This document shows positions 9,962-18,582 of a stretch of DNA of 63,306 bases, in pieces (positions within the stretch are counted from its first letter, which is position 1; the number at the start of each line of letters is the position of its first letter). The notes under the pieces were generated by a model. The model saw only the letters and a list, made by a program, of their open reading frames with translations. It searched no databases and was not told the DNA's origin. A program made the position numbers and the translations under genes. This stretch comes from CAYXUG01 sp964468655 (GTDB lineage: Bacteria > Fidelibacterota > Marinisomatia > Marinisomatales > CAYXUG01): NCBI GenBank assembly GCA_964468655.1, contig CAYXUG010000003.1:1-63306 (forward strand), given 5' to 3'.

Positions 9962-11300
9962 ACTCAGCAAAATATTCGCCGGTGTTTTTCTGATATCGTC
10001 CATGTTCGGACAGTCATATTTTAATGGAGTGGTGGGAGAATTCGTCTGGTTCGGGGATTCTCGATCCATGGCAATGGGACAAACCGGAATTGCCGAAAGT
10101 CACGGATTCTCCAATTTGTGGATAAATCCTGCCCTACTGAATATTGATGGTCGATTTTTGTTTGAATCTACGTTACAAGTAAAACGGTTGGAAGAGCAGA
10201 GGACATTCCCGGTGATTGATATGTTTGGAGATATTGTTACTGATAATATTTACAATGTTTCTTCAAAATGGTATCAAAATGAATCATTCGGCGCAGTTCT
10301 AAATTTACCATTGCTGCCATTTACACTGGCTATAGGTAAAGCGCCATTCCTCGATTTCAGATTCCAATATGATGAAGGCGTCCGTGGTAACTTGACTTCA
10401 TCCAATTATAACAGGGATCCATTGGTGGGGTATCATCGAATTTCATCTGATGGAAAAATTGATGCTGTCAGCGGCGGAATTGCCTTAAGATTGTTAGACC
10501 GCATCCATTTTGGTGTGAGCGGACATATACTCACCGCAAGTGAATTTTCAAGAAATTACTCCGTTATTGTGATTGAGTCTGATGATGCCTTGGCAGCAGA
10601 AGATACACTTATCTTTGAATCTAAATGGGAGATTGAAAAAGTGAAAATGAAACCTTCACTTGCGAAACCATATACTTTTTCCGTTGGTGGTTCCATTGAC
10701 TTCAATTGGCATATCAGTATTTCTGCAAATTACAGGAATGGTGTTCATTTTAAAACGAGTGACCTTTCTGTTGCGCCATCCATTGATGAAAATACACTGC
10801 TTCCGGCTTATTCTTGGAGGGAAGACAGTCTGAAAATTCAGTATGCTTACCCAGAAAAATATTCGTTGGGAATACGCTATCAACCGACCAATCCTATTCC
10901 TACAAAACTATTTGCTGAAATTCATTATACGGACTGGTCACAATTTAAAATTTCCTATTCCCGAAGAGTGAATGATGAGGACAGCTTTTCCCACAACTTC
11001 AGTGAGACTTATGAATTTCGTTTTGGATTGGAACACATGGTGTTGAGGAAAATACCATTTAGAGCAGGATTCATTTATGCGGAGTCACCTTATGGGAATG
11101 AACTGGATAGAAGTATTTTCACAATTGGCAGCGGTTTCAGTCCATTGGATAATTTGACTGTTGATGTGGCCGGGAAATTCACTACAAGCGAATACAAATA
11201 TGTTGATATTTTCCCTGCAGTGGGGCAAGAAAGCACTGAATTGGAAAATGTAAAAGAATCGATAGGTACTCTTTCAGTTACTATGAAGTATGAATTTTAA
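9951..11300 (+). CDS. PorV/OmpP1-like outer-membrane protein
   Basis: 449 aa, overlapping the end of the HHH-barrel gene by 11 bases. It has a signal peptide (RIKLSKIFAGVFLISSMFGQS) and the hallmark FGDSRSMAMGQTGIAESHG followed by WINPALL, then regularly spaced amphipathic strands to the C-terminus (GTLSVTMKYEF). This is the second PorV-like protein of the run. It is expected in the outer membrane; a partnership with the preceding barrel is suggested only by the overlap. Confidence 0.75.
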   Translation: MRIKLSKIFAGVFLISSMFGQSYFNGVVGEFVWFGDSRSMAMGQTGIAESHGFSNLWINPALLNIDGRFLFESTLQVKRLEEQRTFPVIDMFGDIVTDNIYNVSSKWYQNESFGAVLNLPLLPFTLAIGKAPFLDFRFQYDEGVRGNLTSSNYNRDPLVGYHRISSDGKIDAVSGGIALRLLDRIHFGVSGHILTASEFSRNYSVIVIESDDALAAEDTLIFESKWEIEKVKMKPSLAKPYTFSVGGSIDFNWHISISANYRNGVHFKTSDLSVAPSIDENTLLPAYSWREDSLKIQYAYPEKYSLGIRYQPTNPIPTKLFAEIHYTDWSQFKISYSRRVNDEDSFSHNFSETYEFRFGLEHMVLRKIPFRAGFIYAESPYGNELDRSIFTIGSGFSPLDNLTVDVAGKFTTSEYKYVDIFPAVGQESTELENVKESIGTLSVTMKYEF

Positions 11301-11355
11301 TAAACAATTTATTCACTACTATCGTCTCCTTTTTACTAAGGAGGGAATTAAGTGG

Positions 11356-13308
11356 ATGTCTGAGTCAAAAACAAATACACCATCCATTGTCATTTCTGTA
11401 GTGCTAATATTAATTTTTTTTCTCCCATTTTTGTCAGCAAAGGATGGGATCGATCGCCTGCACATTATTTTTACCAATGATCTCCGTGGCGCGATTCAAT
11501 ATCAGGAGGCACCATTTATCAATCCTGAGTTTGCGCCAAGAGTAACCGGCGGTGCAGCTGCTTTGGAGTATCTGAATGATGTGAGGGAAATGGTATCCCA
11601 AAATGGTGAAGAAGTCCTCGTGTTGGATGGAGGTAATGTCTTTCAAGGGAATCCATTGGGTACTCGCGATGGAGGGGAAACCATTATGAAGTGGATGAAT
11701 CAGATGGGATATGATGCCATGACAGTGGGGAATTATGATTTTGATCAGGGTATTGAAAATGTGAGAAAGCTTTCCAGACTTGCTGAATTCCCTTTTTTGG
11801 GTGGAAATATTCTGGATGAATCCACTGGAAGGACTGTGGATTTTTGTGCTTCTTACATTATAAAAGAAATGATGGGAATGAGGGTTGCAATTATTGGTGT
11901 AACAACTTCATCTTTTCCTGAGATTACTGTTCCAGAGGCTGTTGCAGGTTTAAAATTTGAAAGAGAACTGCCGTATGTAAAAAAGGCAATAGAACAAGTA
12001 AAAGCTCAAGGAGCTGAAATTGTCATTCTCCTTGCCCATTTGGGACTGCCTTATGATATTGAAGATAAGTTTAAAGATTTCATTGATGATGTTTCAAATT
12101 CAAAAAAAGATTGGAATTCTGTTTCACTTAATGCAATGCAACTGGCACATTTTATCCAAGGAGTTGATGTCATCATTACAGGCCACATTACCAAGGGATA
12201 TAATGATCCATGGGAAGATCCTATGAGTCATGCCCTCTGTTTTCAGTCATATGGAAGTGGCACAAGCATTGGACATATAATATTGAATATAGACCGGCAG
12301 ACAAAACAGATGATTGGTTATGACACTCCCTCTGAAAGAGGCGCATTGATAACCTTATTTGATGATGATTTTCATCACAATTTTGATGGTGCTGATCAAA
12401 TTGAGGGTTGGCGGAAAATTGCTCAAAAGCAAGTCAGTAAACCAGTAAACCTACCAAGTAATAGTCGGACAGAAATATCAATTCAAGATAATTGGGCTAT
12501 TCCTTCATTCGGCAGTGACAACCGATTGGAAATCGCAACATGGAATATTGAATTTTTCCCAAAAGCAGGGGATACCACAATCGCTGCCATGGCGGAAGTG
12601 GTCAATGACTTGAATGTAGATATTATAGGGATTCAGGAAATCGGCAAGCGAGGTTCCTTCGCTGAAATGATGGCGCTTATTCCGGAGTACGATTATGTGC
12701 TCAGTCAGAGTTCATCTTTTTTCGATCAGGCCATCATTTACAAGAAAGAGTTTGTGACGGCGGTCTCCCAAAAAGATCTCTTTACATTTGAAGATTACTG
12801 GTTCGCCGGAAGACCTCCTTTGCAGGGAGATTTCATCTGGAATAATGGGGGAATTCAGTTCCCAGTTTCAGTGATTGATATACACATGAAATGCTGTGAT
12901 GACGGAATCTACCGTCGTAGTGTGGCGAGTAAAATGCTAGCTGATTATATAAAGGAAAAAATAGCTGGTGACAATTCCAATATTTTAGTTGTAGGAGACT
13001 GGAATGATGAAATTGATGATCCTTGGCATGAACAATCATTGAATCCATTTGTGCAGGATAAAGAAAATTTTTATTTTACTACTATTCCAATTCTCTACGA
13101 TCCAACTCAATATTCTTACCCATCTTGGCCAAGTTTCCTTGATCACATACTGATATCAAAAAGTCTGTTTTTTGAAAACAAATCATCGGGTAACACTCAA
13201 ACCATAAGATTACAGGATTACGTGGGGGGATGGGATGAATATGAAAGGATTCTTTCTGATCATTTACCGGTGGTCTGGTCTATTTCGTTTGAAAATTCTC
13301 CCAATTAG
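11356..13308 (+). CDS. Fusion of a degenerate 5'-nucleotidase-like metallophosphatase and an EEP nuclease domain
   Basis: 650 aa. I start at ATG 11356 because a strong Shine-Dalgarno (AAGGAGGG, 11338-11345) lies ten bases upstream and a signal segment follows. An in-frame ATG at 11290 overlaps the upstream gene. The N-terminal half resembles UshA/5'-nucleotidase, but metal ligands are altered: TNDLRG for the usual TNDxHG, DGGN for DxGD, GNYDFD for GNHEFD, GHIT for GHTH. The C-terminal half is an endonuclease/exonuclease/phosphatase domain with its catalytic set intact: TWNIEFF, IQEI, GDWND and SDHLP. Likely exported. The phosphatase half may be inactive and the EEP half active on DNA, RNA or a phosphodiester. 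Confidence 0.8.
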   Translation: MSESKTNTPSIVISVVLILIFFLPFLSAKDGIDRLHIIFTNDLRGAIQYQEAPFINPEFAPRVTGGAAALEYLNDVREMVSQNGEEVLVLDGGNVFQGNPLGTRDGGETIMKWMNQMGYDAMTVGNYDFDQGIENVRKLSRLAEFPFLGGNILDESTGRTVDFCASYIIKEMMGMRVAIIGVTTSSFPEITVPEAVAGLKFERELPYVKKAIEQVKAQGAEIVILLAHLGLPYDIEDKFKDFIDDVSNSKKDWNSVSLNAMQLAHFIQGVDVIITGHITKGYNDPWEDPMSHALCFQSYGSGTSIGHIILNIDRQTKQMIGYDTPSERGALITLFDDDFHHNFDGADQIEGWRKIAQKQVSKPVNLPSNSRTEISIQDNWAIPSFGSDNRLEIATWNIEFFPKAGDTTIAAMAEVVNDLNVDIIGIQEIGKRGSFAEMMALIPEYDYVLSQSSSFFDQAIIYKKEFVTAVSQKDLFTFEDYWFAGRPPLQGDFIWNNGGIQFPVSVIDIHMKCCDDGIYRRSVASKMLADYIKEKIAGDNSNILVVGDWNDEIDDPWHEQSLNPFVQDKENFYFTTIPILYDPTQYSYPSWPSFLDHILISKSLFFENKSSGNTQTIRLQDYVGGWDEYERILSDHLPVVWSISFENSPN

Positions 13309-14203
13309 ATTTTTTCTTTCTTTAGCCACATTATTTTGGATGAGTTGTGGTGAAGTTATATCCGGTAATGCAAATGATAATGGTGGGATAGATCCACCTC
13401 CATCGGGTGAAGTCGATGAGATTGAAATTGTAACATGGAATATAGAGCATTTTCCCAAAAGTGATTTAACAGTAGAAAAAACAATTACAATTATGGATAC
13501 CTTAGATGCTGATATTTACTGTATTCAGGAAATTACAGATGTAACCAATTTTGAAAATGTGGCTGATGCTCTAGATGGGTATAACGCTATTATTTCAACA
13601 GAAGCGTGGTCACTGGGAGTCATTTATCGGTCAACAATGTTAACAGCATCAAATATTGAGGAATTTTTTCTTGATCACTCTGGATTTGCGACACGTCCTC
13701 CTTTGAAAGTGGATTTTAGTTATCAGATTGATGAAGCTCAATATTTCTTCTCAGTGATCAATTTACACATGAAATGTTGTGGGGATGGGGAAATTGAACA
13801 TGAAAATGAAAACGATGAGGAATTCAGGCGGTACGGTGCGAGTATTACTTTAAAAAATTATATTGATGCCAGTATGGATAACGATAATGTAATTATTGTC
13901 GGTGATTGGAATGATCTAATCGTAGAAGAAGTTGAATCGAACAATGTTTTTATGAATTTTATTGAAGATGAAGACAATTTTATGTTTGTTGATATGAGTA
14001 TTGCCAATGGCTCAACAGCAAATTGGTCATATCCATCATGGCCAAGTCACATTGACCACATTCTAATCACCAATGAACTTTTCGATGAATTCCAGTATTC
14101 ATTAATTTCTACCATTCGAGCTGATGATTTCATTGATAATTATTTTACTGATGTTTCCGACCACCGTCCTGTTATGTGGAAATTTCAACCGAATTTCGAG
14201 TAA
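13289..14203 (+). CDS. EEP-family nuclease/phosphodiesterase, predicted lipoprotein
   Basis: 304 aa from TTG 13289, which overlaps the upstream gene by 20 bases and gives a clean lipoprotein signal ending in the lipobox WMSC. The frame also opens at ATG 13235. The EEP catalytic motifs are complete: TWNIEHF, IQEITD, HMKCC, VGDWND, HIDHIL and VSDHRPV. It is clearly paralogous to the C-terminal half of the gene just upstream (both share HMKCC and SYPSWPS-like segments), so the pair arose by tandem duplication. Predicted membrane-anchored, outward-facing nuclease or phosphodiesterase; substrate unknown. Confidence 0.8.
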   Translation: MKILPIRFFLSLATLFWMSCGEVISGNANDNGGIDPPPSGEVDEIEIVTWNIEHFPKSDLTVEKTITIMDTLDADIYCIQEITDVTNFENVADALDGYNAIISTEAWSLGVIYRSTMLTASNIEEFFLDHSGFATRPPLKVDFSYQIDEAQYFFSVINLHMKCCGDGEIEHENENDEEFRRYGASITLKNYIDASMDNDNVIIVGDWNDLIVEEVESNNVFMNFIEDEDNFMFVDMSIANGSTANWSYPSWPSHIDHILITNELFDEFQYSLISTIRADDFIDNYFTDVSDHRPVMWKFQPNFE

Positions 14204-14206
14204 ACG

Positions 14207-15178
14207 TTGAATCCATTTTTCATTTTACTTTTTACCGGTTTTCTGATTTCACAGGAAGCGTCTTTTGTTAAATATTACAAGTCCAAAGATGATGTCATCA
14301 AAGGAATCCCCATGGATGCAACGGATCGTATTGGGAAAAGTCACATCCGTGTTTTTTATGATAAAATGAACAATATGGTGTCAAAAGGGTGGATGGATGA
14401 AACAGACAAATTGTTGAAGGAGGAAGTATTTGAATACAATGAAGATGGCTCCATTTGGAAAAGGGGTCTCAGGACCGGCACCGGTCATACAGAAAAACTT
14501 TACATTTATGGCGACAAAGAGGATGTTTCAAACGAATTCATTCAATATGTCTACTCTAACAGAAATGAAAAAGAATTTTTTGACCGAATAACAGTTTATG
14601 AGTTTCTATCTGACAGTTCCATTGATAACTACCAATTTTTTAGCATTGATTATACTCCATTTGGAACAATTGAATACCATTTTTCAGATGATAAAAATGA
14701 AAAGTCTGAAAAGTGGATTCGACTTCCCGAGAAAAAATTAGTTAGGCAATTTCAATACAATCATTATTCCGATACCGATGATTACGAACTCCTTGAAATT
14801 GATTCAATGGGGACTGTAATCAGTCATGTTGGTTTGAACTTATCTATTTTTTCTGGAGAAGAACTTTTAACCTTAACAACCAGTGGTAATGTGTTGGAGG
14901 AAAGTAAACCCATTATCAGAGAAATTCGTGAAAGAAAAGCTGCCGGTTGGAAAATGCCGGAAGATATTAAAATTGATTTTCAGGATGATTCTGAATTTTT
15001 ACCTGATAAGATTACCCTTAATAATGATGAAACTTTAGATGTGGATCTTGTAGTTGTTACTGATTTGTATGCTAGGTTTCGATTATTGGGTGAAAAAGAA
15101 ATTTTAACCATACCTCTTGTATCGGTCAGTGAAGTGAAAAAACGGGATGGAACTGTTATTTACCCAATTTCTTTTTAA
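14207..15178 (+). CDS. Exported protein of unknown function
   Basis: 323 aa from TTG 14207, three bases after the upstream stop. A short signal peptide (NPFFILLFTGFLISQE) precedes a soluble, charged, strand-rich sequence. I recognise no family. The C-terminal 60 residues (ITLNNDETLDVDLVVVTDLYARFRLLGEKEILTIPLVSVSEVKKRDG) resemble a small beta-barrel that could bind a ligand, but this is weak. Its place at the end of the nuclease run suggests co-expression. Confidence 0.6.
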   Translation: MNPFFILLFTGFLISQEASFVKYYKSKDDVIKGIPMDATDRIGKSHIRVFYDKMNNMVSKGWMDETDKLLKEEVFEYNEDGSIWKRGLRTGTGHTEKLYIYGDKEDVSNEFIQYVYSNRNEKEFFDRITVYEFLSDSSIDNYQFFSIDYTPFGTIEYHFSDDKNEKSEKWIRLPEKKLVRQFQYNHYSDTDDYELLEIDSMGTVISHVGLNLSIFSGEELLTLTTSGNVLEESKPIIREIRERKAAGWKMPEDIKIDFQDDSEFLPDKITLNNDETLDVDLVVVTDLYARFRLLGEKEILTIPLVSVSEVKKRDGTVIYPISF

Positions 15179-15233
15179 AGAATTGATAGACAAGCTTGAT
15201 TTTAGGGTTAGCACAAATTATATTGGAGGCGCT

Positions 15234-16007
15234 GTGAGAAACCGATTTACGTATCTCTTGATGATTTTATTTTGTGTTTGTGTCCAGGCGCAAGATTATC
15301 CCGCACCGACCAATCTGATAACAATTCCGACAGCAGGTGTGCTGGTTAGGGGTACCTACACGGCAGATGCCCGCATTCAAAATGGAGGCGGATTAATCTT
15401 TGGATTGTCTGTGGGAATTACTAACAGGTTCATGTTTGGACTCTCCTACGGCGCAGGGAATCTTATCGGTGATGACAGCTTAAAATGGTATCCCCGTCCT
15501 GAAGTCAATTTAAAGTACCGACTTATTGATGAAGACATGTCCAAACCGGGAATTGCCATCGGATTAGAGACTCAAGGGCTAGGAGAGTTTTTGGATGCCG
15601 ATACATTGAATAGGTACAGCACAAAAGCATTGGGTGCTTATCTTTCAATGAGTAAAAACTGGAAATCACCGCTGGGTAATGCGGGGCTTCACGCCGGAAT
15701 TAATTATAATTTTACTGAGCAGTTGGATGGTGATAAAGATATGAGCGCATTTGCAGGTTTTGATGTGGAAATTAACCCTGAACTTTCTTTTATTATGGAA
15801 TACAATGCAGCACTTAATGAAAATGCTATGACAATCAGGAACATTGCCCTCAGCAGAGGCGGTTACCTGAATACCGCAATTCGTTGGACATTTGTAGATC
15901 ACCTTCATATTGAACTCGAGTTTAATAATCTGCTGTTCAACAAAAAAAATGAAAGTTTGCAAACATTCACGCGGGAATTGAAAATCACCTATATTGAATA
16001 TTTTTAA
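15234..16007 (+). CDS. Outer-membrane beta-barrel protein, unknown function
   Basis: 257 aa. GTG 15234 is preceded by GGAGG and starts a signal peptide (RNRFTYLLMILFCVCVQAQ); an ORF start at 15147 inside the upstream gene is unlikely. The mature part starts DYPAPTNLITIPTAGVLVRGTY, a phrase seen in YjbH-like and other FCB barrel proteins, and continues as repeated strands with GLSVGITNRFMFGLSYG. It ends in an aromatic strand. Probably a porin-like or structural outer-membrane protein. Confidence 0.65.
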   Translation: MRNRFTYLLMILFCVCVQAQDYPAPTNLITIPTAGVLVRGTYTADARIQNGGGLIFGLSVGITNRFMFGLSYGAGNLIGDDSLKWYPRPEVNLKYRLIDEDMSKPGIAIGLETQGLGEFLDADTLNRYSTKALGAYLSMSKNWKSPLGNAGLHAGINYNFTEQLDGDKDMSAFAGFDVEINPELSFIMEYNAALNENAMTIRNIALSRGGYLNTAIRWTFVDHLHIELEFNNLLFNKKNESLQTFTRELKITYIEYF

Positions 16008-16025
16008 TTTTTGGAGAGTTACAGT

Positions 16026-16544
16026 TTGAGAATTCTAATTTGGTTTAGTTTAATATTTTCTATTACATTTGGCCAGTCGCGGCTGGAAATAGGCATGAAA
16101 GCTCCGGATTGGGAATTTCCCGATGCTGATGGGACAATGTTTACCATGGGAAATTGGGCAGGAAAGATTCTCCAGGTAAATTATGTTGACCCGGACGAAT
16201 CAGAAATGAATGAAGCATTTAACGATGCGGTTAAGCATGCTGTTGATGTGGAAAAAAGAATTGAGAGAGATACGTTTCAGGGGATTGGTGTTGCAGACTG
16301 TGCATCGACATGGAAACCTAATTTTGCAATTAGGCTTATCGGCGGCGCCAAGGCAAAAAAGTATGATACCACAGTTCTGTTCGATTATGATGCAGTCCTC
16401 AGGGATTCATGGGGACTAAATAAAAATTCTTATAGTATAATAATTGTTGATGAAGATAGAATTGTCCGTGTTCTGGAGCGGGGAAAAATTCCTAAAGAGC
16501 GGTTTGAAGAAATTATCCTGACAATTATCGAATTGCAGGAATAA
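16026..16544 (+). CDS. YtfJ-like thioredoxin-fold protein, exported
   Basis: 172 aa from TTG 16026, with GGAGAG eight bases upstream; the same frame opens earlier at TTG 16011. After a signal peptide (RILIWFSLIFSITFGQS) the sequence follows the YtfJ pattern: APDWEFPD, then VNYVDPDESEMNEAF, and the C-terminal DSWGLNKNSYSIIIVDEDRIV. There is no CXXC redox motif; the only cysteine lies in VADCAS. YtfJ proteins are thioredoxin-fold periplasmic proteins of uncertain function, so a redox role should not be assumed. Confidence 0.65.
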   Translation: MRILIWFSLIFSITFGQSRLEIGMKAPDWEFPDADGTMFTMGNWAGKILQVNYVDPDESEMNEAFNDAVKHAVDVEKRIERDTFQGIGVADCASTWKPNFAIRLIGGAKAKKYDTTVLFDYDAVLRDSWGLNKNSYSIIIVDEDRIVRVLERGKIPKERFEEIILTIIELQE

Positions 16545-16565
16545 TTTTCGTCATTGCAATCTTAA

Positions 16566-16733
16566 ATGACTAATATAAAGGACGTTCAAAGTGCAAAAGG
16601 TATACAAAAACTGGAGAAACGGATTGACCGTTATAATCATATCCTTGAATTAATCAGAACAATTGCCAGTTTGCTTGCCGGTACCGGAGGGTTGCTCCTC
16701 ATTCTCAAATTTCTCGGAATCATCGATTTTTAA
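16566..16733 (+). CDS. Small membrane protein (55 aa)
   Basis: ATG 16566 to TAA 16731-16733 encodes 55 residues: a charged N-terminal half (KDVQSAKGIQKLEKRIDRYNH) followed by one hydrophobic helix (IASLLAGTGGLLLILKFLGII). The amphipathic-then-transmembrane layout is typical of real small membrane proteins rather than random sequence. There is no obvious Shine-Dalgarno. Homology unknown. Confidence 0.5.
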   Translation: MTNIKDVQSAKGIQKLEKRIDRYNHILELIRTIASLLAGTGGLLLILKFLGIIDF

Positions 16734-16744
16734 TTATTGTTAAC

Positions 16745-16765
16745 ATCCCGAGAAATTCTCGGGAT
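16745..16765. promoter_or_regulatory. Perfect 10-bp inverted repeat just before the NUDIX start
   Basis: ATCCCGAGAA, one central A, then TTCTCGGGAT, followed by TTTAGATT. It ends eight bases before GTG 16774, so the hairpin could end upstream transcripts or occlude ribosome binding. A transcription-factor operator is also possible. Confidence 0.5.
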
Positions 16766-16773
16766 TTAGATTC

Positions 16774-17337
16774 GTGACCAATCTCAAAGAAACTCACCTA
16801 AATTCTACTCATATTTTCAAAGGAAGATTACTGGACGTTTGGTCAGATGAAGTTAAACTTCCCAATGGACATAATTCGGTGAGGGAATATATCAAACATC
16901 CGGGAGCGGTTGTTATAATTCCTGTTTTGCCAAATGGCAGTTTGTTATTGATTAGGCAGTTCCGCTATCCCATGAGTGAGCTAGAAATTGAACTTCCTGC
17001 AGGCAAAATTGATGAGGACGAATCTTTGGATGAAACAGCCAATCGTGAACTTAAAGAAGAAACAGGATACATCTCAAATAAGCTCACTCGACTGGCAGAA
17101 ATTCATCCCTGCATCGGTTACAGCAATGAAAGAATGTGGCTGTATCTAGCGGAAGATTTAACTGAGGTTGGTGCTGAGCCAGATTCCGATGAATTTGTGG
17201 AATTGATGCCTCTGTCATTGGACGAATGTATTGCATTGTTGAAGCGTGGTGAAATTAAAGATACCAAAACAATAGTGGGTCTTTTTTGGGCGGAAAAAAT
17301 TCTGAATGGCAAATGGAGTCCACAGCAGACAAAATAA
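16774..17337 (+). CDS. NUDIX hydrolase, ADP-ribose pyrophosphatase type
   Basis: 187 aa from GTG 16774. The NUDIX box is complete: GKIDEDESLDETANRELKEE followed by TGY, preceded by the QFRYP motif and followed by HPCIGYSNERM as in the NudF/ADP-ribose pyrophosphatase group. It should hydrolyse ADP-ribose or related nucleoside diphosphate sugars with Mg2+. Its end overlaps the queG reading frame, so the two are probably co-transcribed. The exact substrate cannot be read from sequence. Confidence 0.85.
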   Translation: MTNLKETHLNSTHIFKGRLLDVWSDEVKLPNGHNSVREYIKHPGAVVIIPVLPNGSLLLIRQFRYPMSELEIELPAGKIDEDESLDETANRELKEETGYISNKLTRLAEIHPCIGYSNERMWLYLAEDLTEVGAEPDSDEFVELMPLSLDECIALLKRGEIKDTKTIVGLFWAEKILNGKWSPQQTK

Positions 17338-18263
17338 AATTCACTGAATTTATCCGCTCAACCTCTTTGAATTTGGGTTTTGATAAAGTGGGATTTTCAA
17401 AGGCGGGGTCTATTGGTGAAAATGGGAGGAATCTGAAAATCTGGCTTGAAAAAGGATACCAGGGCACCATGAATTGGATGGAAGAACGGTCTAAGGAAAG
17501 GACTGACATCAGAAATTATTTCCCGGGGGCAAAGAGCGTTGTATCATTGGCAATTAATTACTTTCATGGTGAGGCAAAAGGTGAAATGAAATTATCCAAT
17601 TATGCATGGGGAGATGATTACCATAAGGTAATTAAGAATAAATTGTTTGAACTTTTATCAGAAACAAAAAATCAATGGCCGGAAATTCATGGGGTTGTTT
17701 GTGTAGATACGTCACCGGTTATGGAAAAGGTGTGGGCTCAGAAATCAGGGATAGGTTGGATAGGTAAACATACCAATTTGATTACCAGAGATTTGGGTTC
17801 GTGGGTGTTTTTGGGTGAACTGATTTTAGATTGTGATTTGGACTATGACTCCACGTTTGAGGAAGATTTGTGCGGGTCCTGCACTGCTTGTATTGATGCA
17901 TGTCCAACCGATGCAATTGTTGATGACTATCTTCTCGATGCTAATAAATGCATTTCATATCTGACCATTGAACATAGAGGGAATTTACCTGAAGAAATGG
18001 AAGATCAACTTAATGGCTGGATTTACGGTTGTGATATCTGCCAGGAAGTCTGTCCGTGGAACATCAAATTTGGAAAAATCAGCAAAGAAAAGTCCTTTGC
18101 GCCAAGAGAAAAAATATCAAATATGAAACGGGATGATTGGGCATTATTTACAAAAGATGACTATATAGAATTATTTAAAAACAGCGCTGTAAAAAGAGCA
18201 AAATACCGGGGACTCAAAAGAAATATTCAATTAAATACAGATACAGAATTTCCAAAATCATAA
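17313..18263 (+). CDS. queG: Epoxyqueuosine reductase QueG
   Basis: 316 aa from ATG 17313, which matches the usual N-terminus; an earlier frame start at 17286 lies deeper in the NUDIX gene. QueG carries out the last step of queuosine synthesis in tRNA using cobalamin and two [4Fe-4S] clusters. Visible hallmarks: GFDKVGFSKAG, YFPGAKSVVSLAINYF, DTSPVMEKVWAQKSGIGWIG, LCGSCTACIDACPTDAI and CDICQEVCPWN, which supply the cluster cysteines. No other queuosine genes are in the window. Confidence 0.93.
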   Translation: MESTADKIKFTEFIRSTSLNLGFDKVGFSKAGSIGENGRNLKIWLEKGYQGTMNWMEERSKERTDIRNYFPGAKSVVSLAINYFHGEAKGEMKLSNYAWGDDYHKVIKNKLFELLSETKNQWPEIHGVVCVDTSPVMEKVWAQKSGIGWIGKHTNLITRDLGSWVFLGELILDCDLDYDSTFEEDLCGSCTACIDACPTDAIVDDYLLDANKCISYLTIEHRGNLPEEMEDQLNGWIYGCDICQEVCPWNIKFGKISKEKSFAPREKISNMKRDDWALFTKDDYIELFKNSAVKRAKYRGLKRNIQLNTDTEFPKS

Positions 18264-18270
18264 GACTACC

Positions 18271-18582
18271 ATGGAGCTAATTAAAATATCAGATTTGAAT
18301 TCAATTGATGACCACTCAGGGAAGGTTGTAATGGTAGAAGACTCTGTTATTGCGCTATTCAAAATTCAGGATGAATATTTTGCTATTGATAACGTTTGCC
18401 CCCACAGAGGAGGTTCACTTGGTGACGGTGAAGTTACCGGTGTTATTGTCAGCTGTCCTTGGCATGGTTGGGAAATAAACTGCAAAACAGGTGAGGCAGT
18501 GGAAAATCCGAATATAAAGGTTAAACGCTATGAGATAATAAAAAAAGAGGATGGTATTTACATTGAATGGGAAGAGGATTGA
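18271..18582 (+). CDS. Rieske [2Fe-2S] ferredoxin (NirD-like)
   Basis: 103 aa. It carries the Rieske motifs CPHRGG and CPWHGW, with spacing typical of the soluble NirD/dioxygenase-ferredoxin type. No signal peptide, so cytoplasmic. It sits seven bases after queG, and its TGA directly abuts the end of the convergent kinase gene. Likely a small electron carrier; the partner oxidoreductase is not in view. Confidence 0.88.
   Translation: MELIKISDLNSIDDHSGKVVMVEDSVIALFKIQDEYFAIDNVCPHRGGSLGDGEVTGVIVSCPWHGWEINCKTGEAVENPNIKVKRYEIIKKEDGIYIEWEED

Noticed and set aside
16026..16544. Thiol-disulfide oxidoreductase (TlpA/ResA type)
   Set aside because: Thioredoxin fold is likely, but no CXXC motif is present and the sequence follows YtfJ.
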